Part shown: positions 1 through 8,307 of the stretch, in pieces | How the letters are laid out: each line of letters starts with the position of its first letter | Position numbering within the stretch: the stretch's first letter is position 1 | DNA from: Clostridia bacterium | GTDB taxonomy: Bacteria; Bacillota; Clostridia; Oscillospirales; CAG-272 | Assembly (NCBI GenBank): GCA_017466375.1 | Contig: JAFTUH010000049.1 | Span: forward strand, 1-42,496 | Reading direction: 5' to 3' | Length of the DNA stretch: 42,496 bases | The notes under the pieces: model-generated | Database searches by the model: none | What the model saw: only the letters and a program-made list of their open reading frames with translations | Told to the model about the DNA's origin: nothing | Position numbers and translations under genes: made by a program

Positions 1-3000
1 CGTGTACGTGCCCGTAATCCCCTTAGACTGCGGACAGCGGATGAGGGTGAGCGCTTCCGTGTACGGGTTGTAGTAATAGAGAACACCGTTATCACTGCGG
101 GGACCGACGCCGTCCGTATCGTACACGATGAATTCCTTGATTGAGGAAAGATTGTAGAGAGCGGAGGAAACAGACGTAACCGTACTCGGGATGATGACAG
201 TCTGGATCGGTGCGCCGTTGAAGACATCCGTGCCGATGCTGGAGAGCGCGTCGGGTACGGTGATCGTTTTGAGCGCGGAACAGTATTCGAACGCGTAGCC
301 GTTCAGCGTGGTCAGTCCCGCACCGAGATATACCTCCGAAAGCTTGGTGCAGTTGCGGAATGCGTAGTAGCCGATGGAGGTGACGCTGTCGCCGATGCGG
401 ACGCGCAGAATGTCCTCCGCGTAGTTGGTCCATCTGGTGGCGTCCATCGCACCGGTGCCGTCTACGGTGAGCAGTCCCGTGTCATCGAGCGCCCACGTCA
501 GATCGGCGCCGCATGTGCCCTCGGCAATGATATTGCGGGATTCCTCCTCCTCTGCCGCCTCCTCGAACATCACGACTGTGCCCATGGAGGGAGTGTTTTC
601 CGTGACGATGAGCGAATCTACCGTGACGGAGACGAACCCGTCTTTTTCAAAGATCTGCTTATACATGCCCGTGTTTTCAAAATCAAACGAGTATCCGCCG
701 GCAGTATCCGTCACCGCTGTGCCCGCGCACGCTCCCTTGCTGTCAAGGAAGGTGACGGTAACGCCCGCAATGCCGCTGCCGTAGCCGGTACTGCCGACAG
801 TGGCATTCTTGACTGTGCCGCTGAGGGAGATCGTCGTGGGGATTCCGTTTGCATGCCAAACCGCATACAGATACAGATCCGCATTGGAGAGGTATGTGTC
901 ACCGGGCCCGTATACGGGATTCGACAGATCCTCTCCGAGCGCCCAACCGCCGAATCCGTAGCCGCTGTACGTCGGGATTTCGCTTGTGATCGTGTATGCT
1001 TCGCCGTGCTTTTTCGTGTCGTGCTTGACCGTCTGAACGGCACCGTTTACCCAGTCGCCCCAGTCATACGTGATTGTGTAAACGCGGGAAGGATTGAGAT
1101 CCGTGCCCGTCCGCTTCCACTGGCACACGGCGGTGATTACGCTGTCTGCCGCGTAGTGCGGAATGGACGAGGAGACAATCGCCGTTCTGTCTGCGTTCAG
1201 GGTGACCTCGACGAGCTTCGTGATATTCGCGGCGGAATCGACGGCGTAAAACGTGTCGCCGTTTTTGCCGATGAGCAGAATCGCGTGCTTGTGCGTGGTG
1301 CTGTCCACGGAGTGCGTGTAATCAAAATAGATAACGACGGGGGAGAAGTTCGCGTCGCACGCGTAGTTGTACATCAGCGTGTCAAAATCGTCATAGACGC
1401 GCTCGATCTCGGGGATCAGCTTCGGTACGTCCGCAAGCGGGGAGAGGATTTCCGCTGAGCCGTACAGGGTGGACATATATCCGGGTGTGTAATCCAGACC
1501 GAGGTAGGAGAGCGCCATCGAAAGGGCACAGCGGGTGCACTTGTTGCCGCTGTAGACTGTGCCCGCGGTGCCGTTTGCCGTGTACGTCCAGTAGTCGGGA
1601 ACGTAGCACGCGCGGTCTCCCGTGAGCTGTGTCATGTAGCGGATGCGCCCCTTTGTGACACCGATCGCGGTGCTCGAGAAATCGACCATATCCATGGATT
1701 TCTCAAAGGAATCGGGCAGGGCATCCGACGCCTCCCATACGGCGTACAGGGTGCGGATTCCGTTGAGGCGGTAGTACCCGCCGGGCAGGTAATCCGGTTC
1801 CGTTGCCGACGCATTGTGCGCCCAGCCGAGGAATCGGTAGCCTGCGCACGTCGGCGCCTTCGTCGGGAGCATGAGTGTAGATCCGCCGTATTTCAAAGCA
1901 CTTACGGGACCGCCCGTGCCGCCGTTCGGATTAAAGTAAACGGTGTATGCAATCTCCTTCCAGATCGCGTACAGGTGCAAGTCTCCGTCGCCCACGTCGA
2001 TGGAATAGCCGGGCAGAACGGGGTGAATGTAGTCGACGGGATCCCCGACCGCCCAGTGCACGAATTCATAGCCCTCCCGCTCGGGTACCTCGTTTGAGAT
2101 CGTGACCATGCCCGAGAAGGTTTTCGTGTGGGAAAGCGGCGTGTTTGTACCGCCGTTTGCGTGATAGACGACGAGGCATTCGCCGTCCATTTTCTCAATG
2201 CATCCGTTATAGAGCTGATCGGGCGCGCTCATCGCCCAGTGATAGTTTTTCAGGATATTCGGCTGTGCCTCCGCCACGATATTTTTGTAGATTTCGTAGC
2301 AGTCCTGATTGCGGCCAAAATTGGGGAACCATTTTTTCAAAAGTCCCTTTGTATAGACATTGTCCAAATGCTCGTTCACATAGTAGCATGTCTGATACGC
2401 AAACGTGTAGCACATATCTAGGCCTGCCTTGTACGCGCTTGCATACTCTAACGATTGGGTGGAGCGGAAATTCTCACGGATGACCGCGACCGCGTCAAAG
2501 ACGGCATCCTCCATCTCTGCGAGTGCGAACATGGTGTACAGGGAGGTGATCTCGTCCGTCAGTCCGAGGAAGACATCTACCGCGAATGTAGCCGCGTACA
2601 GCCACGGATCCAGCGTAGAGATGGCGGCCTTTATTCCGTCCGCGTACAGGTGTCTGGTGACCTCCCAGCCCATACCGACGATTTGCTGGAGTGTCGCTGT
2701 GATGTACGCATTGTACTCCTCCGTCGTCATGTAGAAGTACAGATCTTCTGCCGCATTTCGCAGAAGCCAGGGATTGTCCGGATTGTTTGCCATTTCGTTC
2801 AGGACGAGTTGGCACTGCTTGTTGCCCTCGATGATGTGGTAGATCCATGTGAGAGTTTCGATGGCTTCTTTGCCCGTCTTCATCGCATCGACAATCAGTT
2901 GGAACAAATCGAAGAAGTTGCCGAATTTGTCCCAATCCTCCGCTAAAATGACGCCTTCTTTTTCCGCTTCCTTGAATGCCTCGATCAGTTCCTTCGCGTT

Positions 3001-3531
3001 CTCCTCGTTCAGAAGCTGTGCGAAGTGGGCGGAGTTATAGAGCTCTTGAATGTTTGCCGCCTTGAACCATTTACACAAAAACTCCAGGAGCGGATGCCAT
3101 GCATCCTCCATGCCGCGCAGCGTCATATCCAGAATCGGCGTGTCCTGATTCGGCGGGGTAAAATCACCCGCAACCATTTTCAAAAGAAGCGAGGAGTAGA
3201 GATCCTCCTCCGTCAGCTCGAAGTCGGTGTTTAGACCCGCCCAGATTGCCTTGGCGCCGAGCGAGATCGAATCGTCCTTTGCCGCTTCGGTGAAGTCGTT
3301 GTAGAGCAGCTTTTCACAGCGTCCGAGCAGCATCTGATCGGTGGACTGTTCGCACATGACTGTGTGGTACCAGGCGAAGAAGAAATCCCCGCCCTTCTCT
3401 CTCTCGCGCTGAGCGGCGTCGTACATATCGTATTTCGTGAGAAGTGCGGCGTTTGCCGTGATCTCAAAATGGGGAATCAGGGAAATCGCCATGGCCAGAA
3501 GCAAAAGACAGCTGATAATGCGTTTTTTCAC
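1..3531 (-). CDS. Large secreted multidomain protein, 3' end outside window (InlB repeats, C39-like peptidase domain, BspA-type LRR)
   Basis: This frame is open from a GTG at 3531 (AAAGGAG ribosome site just upstream) to the window edge, 1177 codons without a stop. Residues 1-29 form a signal peptide (MKKR, a leucine-rich core, then ANA). Residues 30-440 are a helical region I do not recognise. InlB-type repeats (GY.F..W and LYA.W signatures) lie near 445-520, 525-600 and 815-895. Between them, about 640-770, is a papain-like C39-type domain with candidate catalytic C665 (NKCTRCALSMALSYLG), H749 (KHAILLIG) and D765 (YAVDS). Residues 897-975 resemble a carboxypeptidase-regulatory beta-sandwich, and 1000 onward show BspA-type leucine-rich repeats (SIGYYAFRNCTKL). 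The protein is probably a secreted adhesin or toxin-like effector, or a surface protein processed outside the cell. Whether the peptidase is active and what it cuts are unknown. The C-terminal anchor is not in the window. Confidence 0.88.
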   Translation of the reverse strand, partial: MKKRIISCLLLLAMAISLIPHFEITANAALLTKYDMYDAAQREREKGGDFFFAWYHTVMCEQSTDQMLLGRCEKLLYNDFTEAAKDDSISLGAKAIWAGLNTDFELTEEDLYSSLLLKMVAGDFTPPNQDTPILDMTLRGMEDAWHPLLEFLCKWFKAANIQELYNSAHFAQLLNEENAKELIEAFKEAEKEGVILAEDWDKFGNFFDLFQLIVDAMKTGKEAIETLTWIYHIIEGNKQCQLVLNEMANNPDNPWLLRNAAEDLYFYMTTEEYNAYITATLQQIVGMGWEVTRHLYADGIKAAISTLDPWLYAATFAVDVFLGLTDEITSLYTMFALAEMEDAVFDAVAVIRENFRSTQSLEYASAYKAGLDMCYTFAYQTCYYVNEHLDNVYTKGLLKKWFPNFGRNQDCYEIYKNIVAEAQPNILKNYHWAMSAPDQLYNGCIEKMDGECLVVYHANGGTNTPLSHTKTFSGMVTISNEVPEREGYEFVHWAVGDPVDYIHPVLPGYSIDVGDGDLHLYAIWKEIAYTVYFNPNGGTGGPVSALKYGGSTLMLPTKAPTCAGYRFLGWAHNASATEPDYLPGGYYRLNGIRTLYAVWEASDALPDSFEKSMDMVDFSSTAIGVTKGRIRYMTQLTGDRACYVPDYWTYTANGTAGTVYSGNKCTRCALSMALSYLGLDYTPGYMSTLYGSAEILSPLADVPKLIPEIERVYDDFDTLMYNYACDANFSPVVIYFDYTHSVDSTTHKHAILLIGKNGDTFYAVDSAANITKLVEVTLNADRTAIVSSSIPHYAADSVITAVCQWKRTGTDLNPSRVYTITYDWGDWVNGAVQTVKHDTKKHGEAYTITSEIPTYSGYGFGGWALGEDLSNPVYGPGDTYLSNADLYLYAVWHANGIPTTISLSGTVKNATVGSTGYGSGIAGVTVTFLDSKGACAGTAVTDTAGGYSFDFENTGMYKQIFEKDGFVSVTVDSLIVTENTPSMGTVVMFEEAAEEEESRNIIAEGTCGADLTWALDDTGLLTVDGTGAMDATRWTNYAEDILRVRIGDSVTSIGYYAFRNCTKLSEVYLGAGLTTLNGYAFEYCSALKTITVPDALSSIGTDVFNGAPIQTVIIPSTVTSVSSALYNLSSIKEFIVYDTDGVGPRSDNGVLYYYNPYTEALTLIRCPQSKGITGTYT

Positions 3532-3593
3532 GGTCGTTCTCCTTTATGTAAGTGGATATATTTATATATAGAAAGAAATGTGTACTCATAAAA

Positions 3594-3622
3594 ATTATAG
3601 CACTGCACGGCGTTCCTGTCAA
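3594..3622 (-). promoter_or_regulatory. Consensus sigma-A promoter for the large secreted protein
   Basis: On the minus strand TTGACA, a 17-base spacer ending in TGC, and TATAAT form a textbook promoter with an extended -10. It lies about 60 bases upstream of the GTG start at 3531. Confidence 0.85.
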
Positions 3623-3666
3623 TCATCCGGGAGGATTTCACGGCGGATTTATCCGATATCCTGCCA

Positions 3667-3695
3667 TTGACAGCGGTGTGAAAGTGTGGTATGCT
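3667..3695 (+). promoter_or_regulatory. Sigma-A promoter for the AraC-family regulator
   Basis: TTGACA, a 17-base spacer ending TGG, and TATGCT precede the ATG at 3742 by about 45 bases. It is divergent from the promoter at 3594-3622, so the two genes share a control region of about 200 bases. Confidence 0.75.
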
Positions 3696-3741
3696 TATGA
3701 TAAAACCGGGAAATGCCGTATCCTGAGAGGCGGGGGAGTAC

Positions 3742-4512
3742 ATGGAAAAGAGGATTCAGATCAACACGTCGGTGTCGCTGTCCGTGGAGATGATCGGACT
3801 GCTCGAATGTGAGCCGGGGCGCGTGGGCAAAGAGCATACGCACCATTTCTGGGAGATCATTCTGATCACGGAGGACATGAAAGATTTCAAGGCTTCGCTT
3901 GTCTGTCCGAATGAGCCGCACTCCTTCACCAACGATCTCGGGGCGGCAGTGCATATGCTGTATATCGGATTTCGCTTCAACGAGAATACGGATACCGACA
4001 GCACACGGAGAGGGATCCTCGAAAGGCTGAACGATCCGCGGAATTTTGAAACGTACAAGACCCTGTTTGGCGGTATGAAGACGTACGGAGAGGGGGGAGG
4101 TACCTCTGTCCTGACGGAGCTGGTTGTCTTCCTCGCGGGCATTCTGAACGAATATATGATCGGCAGAGAGGGGGACGAGCAGCACAGCATCGTCTCCGAG
4201 ATTAAAAAGTATATTGCCGTGAATCTCGATAAGACGCTTACGGTCAAAGAGATCGCGGGCACGCTCTATCTTTCGCCGAAGTATATCGGCAGCGTGTTCA
4301 AAAAGAAGACGGGGATGAGTATCCTGCAGTATCAGAAGACGAAAAAGATGGAGAGGGCGCTCACTTACCTGAAAAGCGGGGAGTATGTGGTGGGGGAGGT
4401 CGCCTCTCTTCTGGGGTTTGAAGAAGTCGCGTATTTTTCGGCTACGTTCAAAGATTACTACGGGCAGTCTCCCGTGCATTTTTCCAGAATGAAGAACAGG
4501 AAAAATTTATAA
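3742..4512 (+). CDS. AraC/XylS-family transcriptional regulator
   Basis: A 256-residue protein with two recognisable parts. Residues about 30-90 look like the cupin-type sensor of AraC regulators (HTHHFWEIILI at the start of the barrel). Residues about 150-252 hold two helix-turn-helix units: the first around VKEIAGTLYLSPKYIGSVF and the second around VGEVASLLGFEEVAYFSATF, followed by the family ending YGQSPVHFSRMK. The start is preceded by a GGCGGGGG-type ribosome site. The isomerase-like and dehydrogenase genes immediately downstream on the same strand, with their own promoter, are the likely targets, so it probably senses a sugar or polyol. The ligand cannot be read from the sequence. Confidence 0.9.
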   Translation: MEKRIQINTSVSLSVEMIGLLECEPGRVGKEHTHHFWEIILITEDMKDFKASLVCPNEPHSFTNDLGAAVHMLYIGFRFNENTDTDSTRRGILERLNDPRNFETYKTLFGGMKTYGEGGGTSVLTELVVFLAGILNEYMIGREGDEQHSIVSEIKKYIAVNLDKTLTVKEIAGTLYLSPKYIGSVFKKKTGMSILQYQKTKKMERALTYLKSGEYVVGEVASLLGFEEVAYFSATFKDYYGQSPVHFSRMKNRKNL

Positions 4513-4532
4513 CTTAAAGCGTCGTTTGTTTA

Positions 4533-4561
4533 TTCACAATCGTCCGGATTTTTGATATCAT
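4533..4561 (+). promoter_or_regulatory. Probable promoter of the isomerase/dehydrogenase unit
   Basis: TTCACA, a 17-base spacer ending TGA, and TATCAT. The weak -35 fits a promoter that needs an activator such as the adjacent AraC protein. The predicted RNA starts inside or just before the hairpin at 4562-4601. Confidence 0.5.
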
Positions 4562-4601
4562 AAACGCAGAATAGCGGAATATGCCCCCGTGTTCTGCGTT
4601 T
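4562..4601 (+). terminator. Hairpin with T-rich tail between araC-like gene and isomerase gene
   Basis: AAACGCAGAA (4562-4571) pairs with TTCTGCGTTT (4592-4601) over a 20-base loop, followed by a T-rich run. It is probably the terminator of the AraC gene. If the promoter at 4533-4561 is real, the same hairpin sits at the extreme 5' end of the next transcript. Confidence 0.55.
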
Positions 4602-4662
4602 TTGCTTTTTCGCAGAGAAATCCGCGACGGGAAAAATGTATAACAAATACAGGAGCCAAAAG

Positions 4663-5493
4663 ATGAAGCATTATTTGTTTGCGAAGAATTACAAGGATTT
4701 TTCGGCAGAGGAGCTGATGGAAAAGTGCGCCCTCTATGGCATCGACGGTCCGAGTGCTCTGATTCGCGACGGATACTGGATCACCGAGACGGATCTTGTG
4801 ACCGAACTGCCCGCTTTCGTCAGGACGGCAGAGAAGTACGGTCTGGAGGTCAAATACGCCGATACCGACATTGCAGTCACCGACGCGGAGGCAAAGGCCG
4901 ACCTTATCCGCGCGATGAGTGATTGCGGTATCGAGAATTTCCGTCTTGCGTACGTTTTCAAAAAGAGCTTCCCCGGTCACGTCCGTGAGCTGGAAGAGTT
5001 CATGAAGCGGAATCTTTTTAAGGTTGCCGAGGTTGCCGAGCGTGCGAATATCCGGGCTGTCGTGCAGATTCACGGCTATACGTATCCGCACAATGCCACC
5101 GCGGCATACAACTGTGTGAAGGGACTCGATCCGAAGTATATCGGCGTAAAGCTGGATCCGGGCAACAACTTTTCCGCGGAGGGGTACGAATTTCTGACGT
5201 ATCAGGTGCCGCTGCTCGGCGAGTATATCTGCGCGCTCGGCGAGAAGGATGCGATGCTCGTCCGCGGTGAGGATAAGGGCGACGGGAACAAAGGCTGGTA
5301 CAGACCGTTCGTGCCCGCACAGGACGGCGCGACGAATCACGAAACCCTCTTTGATGAGCTTAAAAAGATCGGTTTTGCGGGTCCCGGCATCTTCATGCCC
5401 ATGTATCACCCCGATAATTTTGAACGGATGGAGAAGGAATTCATCGGCGAGATCGAGTACTTTAAGAAAATGGAAGCGAAATACGGCTTGTGA
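4663..5493 (+). CDS. Sugar phosphate isomerase/epimerase-like TIM barrel (AP endonuclease 2 / IolE family)
   Basis: A 276-residue protein. An in-frame ATG exists at 4636, but the ribosome site AGGAG lies between it and the ATG at 4663, so the later start is chosen. The pattern fits the xylose-isomerase-like TIM barrel: repeated strand-helix units, acidic metal-ligand candidates late in strands (VQIHGYTYPHN, GVKLDPGNN), and a C-terminal segment naming a distance partner (FDELKKIGFAGPGIFMPMYH). Members isomerise or epimerise keto-sugars or inositol derivatives using a divalent metal. The next gene is a Gfo/Idh/MocA dehydrogenase 54 bases downstream, a pairing typical of inositol or rare-sugar catabolism. 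The exact substrate is not readable from sequence. Confidence 0.82.
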   Translation: MKHYLFAKNYKDFSAEELMEKCALYGIDGPSALIRDGYWITETDLVTELPAFVRTAEKYGLEVKYADTDIAVTDAEAKADLIRAMSDCGIENFRLAYVFKKSFPGHVRELEEFMKRNLFKVAEVAERANIRAVVQIHGYTYPHNATAAYNCVKGLDPKYIGVKLDPGNNFSAEGYEFLTYQVPLLGEYICALGEKDAMLVRGEDKGDGNKGWYRPFVPAQDGATNHETLFDELKKIGFAGPGIFMPMYHPDNFERMEKEFIGEIEYFKKMEAKYGL

Positions 5494-5547
5494 GAACTTG
5501 TCGGATCGAAAATTTCATGAATTATTGGATATTTGGAGGAAACTATC

Positions 5548-6516
5548 ATGTTAAACGCAGCAGTAATCGGATGCGGTCATATCGGCAAGCTTCATGCAAA
5601 CGCATTTGCGCAGTGTGAGAACGTCAGACTCTGTGCGCTGATTGATACCGATCCGGAGAGAGCCGGGGCAGCTGCCGAACAGTTTGGCGCCAAGGCGTAC
5701 GCAAGCATCGACGAGGTGCCGGAACAGATCGATATCGTGTCCGTGGCGACGCCCGGCTTTGCCCACTACAGCGTCGTGATGGATCTGCTTGAGCGAGGTA
5801 TCGACGTTTTGTGCGAGAAGCCGCTGACTCTCGGTGTCGAGGAGGCAAGAGAGATTGAGAAGAAGTGCCGTGAGACGGGCAGGCGGATCGGTGTCGGCTT
5901 TAAGATGCGCTACGAGGAGGTCTTCCTCAAAGCGAAGGAGCTGATGCCGCAGCTTGGCAGAATCTATGCCGTAAGCGAGGTCAAGAGTCAGCCGCATCCG
6001 CTTGCAGGCAACAGAACGTGGATGTCCAAATCGGGCTGTATGCACGAGCTTGCCGTCCATGACTACGATCTGATCGAGTGGCTGATGGGTGCGGACGCCA
6101 AATCGGTCTATGCGCTTTTGGACTACTCCTACGGCTGGGAGACGGAAAACGGCGCCCGTCTTACCGTTGAGTATGAGAACGGCGCACATGGCATGCTTCT
6201 CAGCGAGTACTGCAGCGGCGAGGGCGTCGTCGGCGGCTATGACTGCGCGATGACGTTCATCGGCGAGAACGGCTATATGCGAATCGAGCGTCCGAACAGA
6301 ATTGTTCTCCATACGACGTCGCATCAGGTGATCGACGTCACGCCCGTTCCCGATTCCGAGGCGTTTGCACGGCAGACAAAGACGTTTGTAGATAGCATTC
6401 TGAATGGAAATCCATTCGCCGCAGACGTCAAGCGCGGTGTTTGGGCGACTGTATTCGTTGAGGCGGCGCACCGATCCGCCAAGGAAGAGAAAAAGGTTTA
6501 CGTCAAGGATATCTGA
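5548..6516 (+). CDS. Gfo/Idh/MocA-family NAD(P)-dependent dehydrogenase
   Basis: A 322-residue protein. The ATG at 5548 is chosen over an upstream TTG because TTGGAGGA sits seven bases before it. The N-terminal Rossmann fold shows GCGHIGKLHA and the family CEKPL motif with its catalytic lysine near residue 95. The C-terminal alpha/beta domain shows HELAVHDYDLIEWLMG, with the family's active-site Asp/His region. Such enzymes oxidise or reduce sugars, inositols or related compounds with NAD(P). It is probably cotranscribed with the isomerase-like gene upstream and ends at a strong shared terminator. The substrate is unknown. Confidence 0.9.
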   Translation: MLNAAVIGCGHIGKLHANAFAQCENVRLCALIDTDPERAGAAAEQFGAKAYASIDEVPEQIDIVSVATPGFAHYSVVMDLLERGIDVLCEKPLTLGVEEAREIEKKCRETGRRIGVGFKMRYEEVFLKAKELMPQLGRIYAVSEVKSQPHPLAGNRTWMSKSGCMHELAVHDYDLIEWLMGADAKSVYALLDYSYGWETENGARLTVEYENGAHGMLLSEYCSGEGVVGGYDCAMTFIGENGYMRIERPNRIVLHTTSHQVIDVTPVPDSEAFARQTKTFVDSILNGNPFAADVKRGVWATVFVEAAHRSAKEEKKVYVKDI

Positions 6517-6528
6517 GCAGACGATAGA

Positions 6529-6558
6529 AAAAGCAAGCATCGTACGATGCTTGCTTTT
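6529..6558. terminator. Perfect 30-base palindrome, bidirectional terminator
   Basis: A perfect inverted repeat centred between 6543 and 6544 (AAAAGCAAGCATCGT and its complement), with A-runs on one side and T-runs on the other. It lies between the convergent dehydrogenase and M23 peptidase genes and can terminate both. Confidence 0.88.
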
Positions 6559-6575
6559 CGTTTTGCGTATTTCGC

Positions 6576-8207
6576 TTATTTTACGATGTTGATTTCCTCA
6601 TCCCACATCGGATACGGGGAAACTGCCACGTCAAATACGCTCATGCCGTAGTGGACGCCGTTCTGATTCGTGAAGCCGGTCGAGCCGGAGATGCCGATCG
6701 CCTGATCGATCTCAACAGTATCGCCGACAGCGACGGTGATCTCGGACAGGTGGCAGTACCACGTCTTCAGACCGTAGCCATGCTCGATTACGATCGTGTT
6801 GCCGCCGAGTGCGGTGTAGCCTGTGTAGACGACCTTACCGCGGTTGACGGCGAATACGTTCGCACCGCTTGCCGTGATGTAGTCAACGCCCTCGTGCGTG
6901 TAGGATACGCCGGTGACGGAGATCGTGCGTGTGTGACCGAAGCCGGTCGTAACGACACCGTCATACGGACCGGTGTGCTTCAGCTTGACGGGATTCGAGA
7001 AGATGCCGTTCCAGAGCTGTGTGCCCTCGCCCACGCTTACGATCGGTGCCATCGTGTCCGCGAATTCCGCAAGCGTTGCCTCGGTGCGCGTTGCGTTGGC
7101 GATTGCCGCCGTTACGTTATACGGGAAGATACGCACGTTGCGCTGTTTTACGTCCAGGAAAAGCTCTTTCGTCACGCCGCCGTATTTGAATGTGAGCGTG
7201 TACGTGCCTGCCTCCAGGTCCGTACGGATCGGAATCAGCGCGATGGCGTGATCCGCGTCGAGGTAGAACGTCGGCGTGTACCCGATATCGGGGGAGGAGG
7301 TGAAGGCGATCTTGGAGGGATCGGCGATGTTCGTCGCGGAAACGACGGTGAACATACCGTTTTCGATTTCCGTGTCACCGAGGTAGAACTGCGCAGGTGC
7401 GGAGATCTCGGACGTGAAGGCGTAGGACAGCTCGCCGTGATAGCTGCGGGCAGCATCCTCATACCACTTGGCGGAGACTTCCACGTTCATCTGCATCGCC
7501 TGATTGATGGAGAGCGTGCCGATGTTGTCATACTCGTCGTTGAAAACGACAGCACCTGTATTCACATCGGTAAGCTTTATGTTGAAATAATCCGGCTCCA
7601 GGGAGAAGAGCAGCTCAAGACCGCCCTCCAGGGAGACGTTCTGTGTGGCGCTTGCCGTTTTCGTATTGCGGCTGACGAACTCACCGGCGGAGTTTTTGTA
7701 CATCCACAGTGCGCTCTGCGGCAGAACGGTTGCCTGCGCGGAGACGGTCAGCGTCGGTACGGCGGCGTTATCGTACAGGCTTGCCGCATACTTGCTGTTT
7801 ACGAACTGGGAGGCATGCTGCGCACTGATCTTGTACGCTTTGCCGTCTGCAGTCAGATAGTACGCATCCTGCGTGTTGGTGGAGAAATAATACTGATACT
7901 CCTCAACCTTCTGGGAGGAGGACATCGTCACCTTAAAGAAATCGCTGCCGACAAGCGGATCGGGAAGCGCGGAGGCTTTTGCGGCATCGCTGTTCATCTT
8001 CAGAAAGAAATCGATCATCCCATCAGGATCGCCGCCCTCCTCTTTGGTGAAGGAGAACTTGTCCCCGGCGAGATCGTAGATCTCAATCGCGCGGACGTTC
8101 TGCACCGATACGGGCGCGTTTTTATTTTGGTTGAACGAGACAATCGCTACAACGGAGGGGATAAAGACCGCGATTGCCAAAAGAACGAGCAAAATTTTGT
8201 TTTTCAT
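6576..8207 (-). CDS. Exported M23 (LytM/peptidoglycan endopeptidase) family protein
   Basis: A 543-residue protein. The start at 8207 (MKNKILLVLL) is preferred to an upstream in-frame ATG at 8237 because AAAGGA lies just before it. Residues about 3-25 are one hydrophobic segment, a signal anchor or signal peptide. The middle about 350 residues are beta-rich and unassigned. The last about 120 residues form an M23 domain with HEGVDY (HxxxD zinc ligands), WYCHLS and VHYGMS (HxH-like position replaced by HYG). M23 enzymes cut peptidoglycan cross-bridges. The final zinc-ligand motif is HYG, not the usual HxH, so activity should not be assumed. It is probably involved in cell-wall remodelling or division. 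Confidence 0.85.
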   Translation of the reverse strand: MKNKILLVLLAIAVFIPSVVAIVSFNQNKNAPVSVQNVRAIEIYDLAGDKFSFTKEEGGDPDGMIDFFLKMNSDAAKASALPDPLVGSDFFKVTMSSSQKVEEYQYYFSTNTQDAYYLTADGKAYKISAQHASQFVNSKYAASLYDNAAVPTLTVSAQATVLPQSALWMYKNSAGEFVSRNTKTASATQNVSLEGGLELLFSLEPDYFNIKLTDVNTGAVVFNDEYDNIGTLSINQAMQMNVEVSAKWYEDAARSYHGELSYAFTSEISAPAQFYLGDTEIENGMFTVVSATNIADPSKIAFTSSPDIGYTPTFYLDADHAIALIPIRTDLEAGTYTLTFKYGGVTKELFLDVKQRNVRIFPYNVTAAIANATRTEATLAEFADTMAPIVSVGEGTQLWNGIFSNPVKLKHTGPYDGVVTTGFGHTRTISVTGVSYTHEGVDYITASGANVFAVNRGKVVYTGYTALGGNTIVIEHGYGLKTWYCHLSEITVAVGDTVEIDQAIGISGSTGFTNQNGVHYGMSVFDVAVSPYPMWDEEINIVK

Positions 8208-8245
8208 CGACAGTTCCTTTCTTTTCGGAATCTTCACTTTATTTA

Positions 8246-8274
8246 ATTATACCTTTTTCTCGCGCGAAAATCAA
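8246..8274 (-). promoter_or_regulatory. Sigma-A promoter for the M23 gene
   Basis: TTGATT, a 17-base spacer and a perfect TATAAT on the minus strand, 39 bases before the M23 start. Confidence 0.75.
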
Positions 8275-8307
8275 TAGGTTTTGTATAAATGAGACAAGAA
8301 AACAGTA

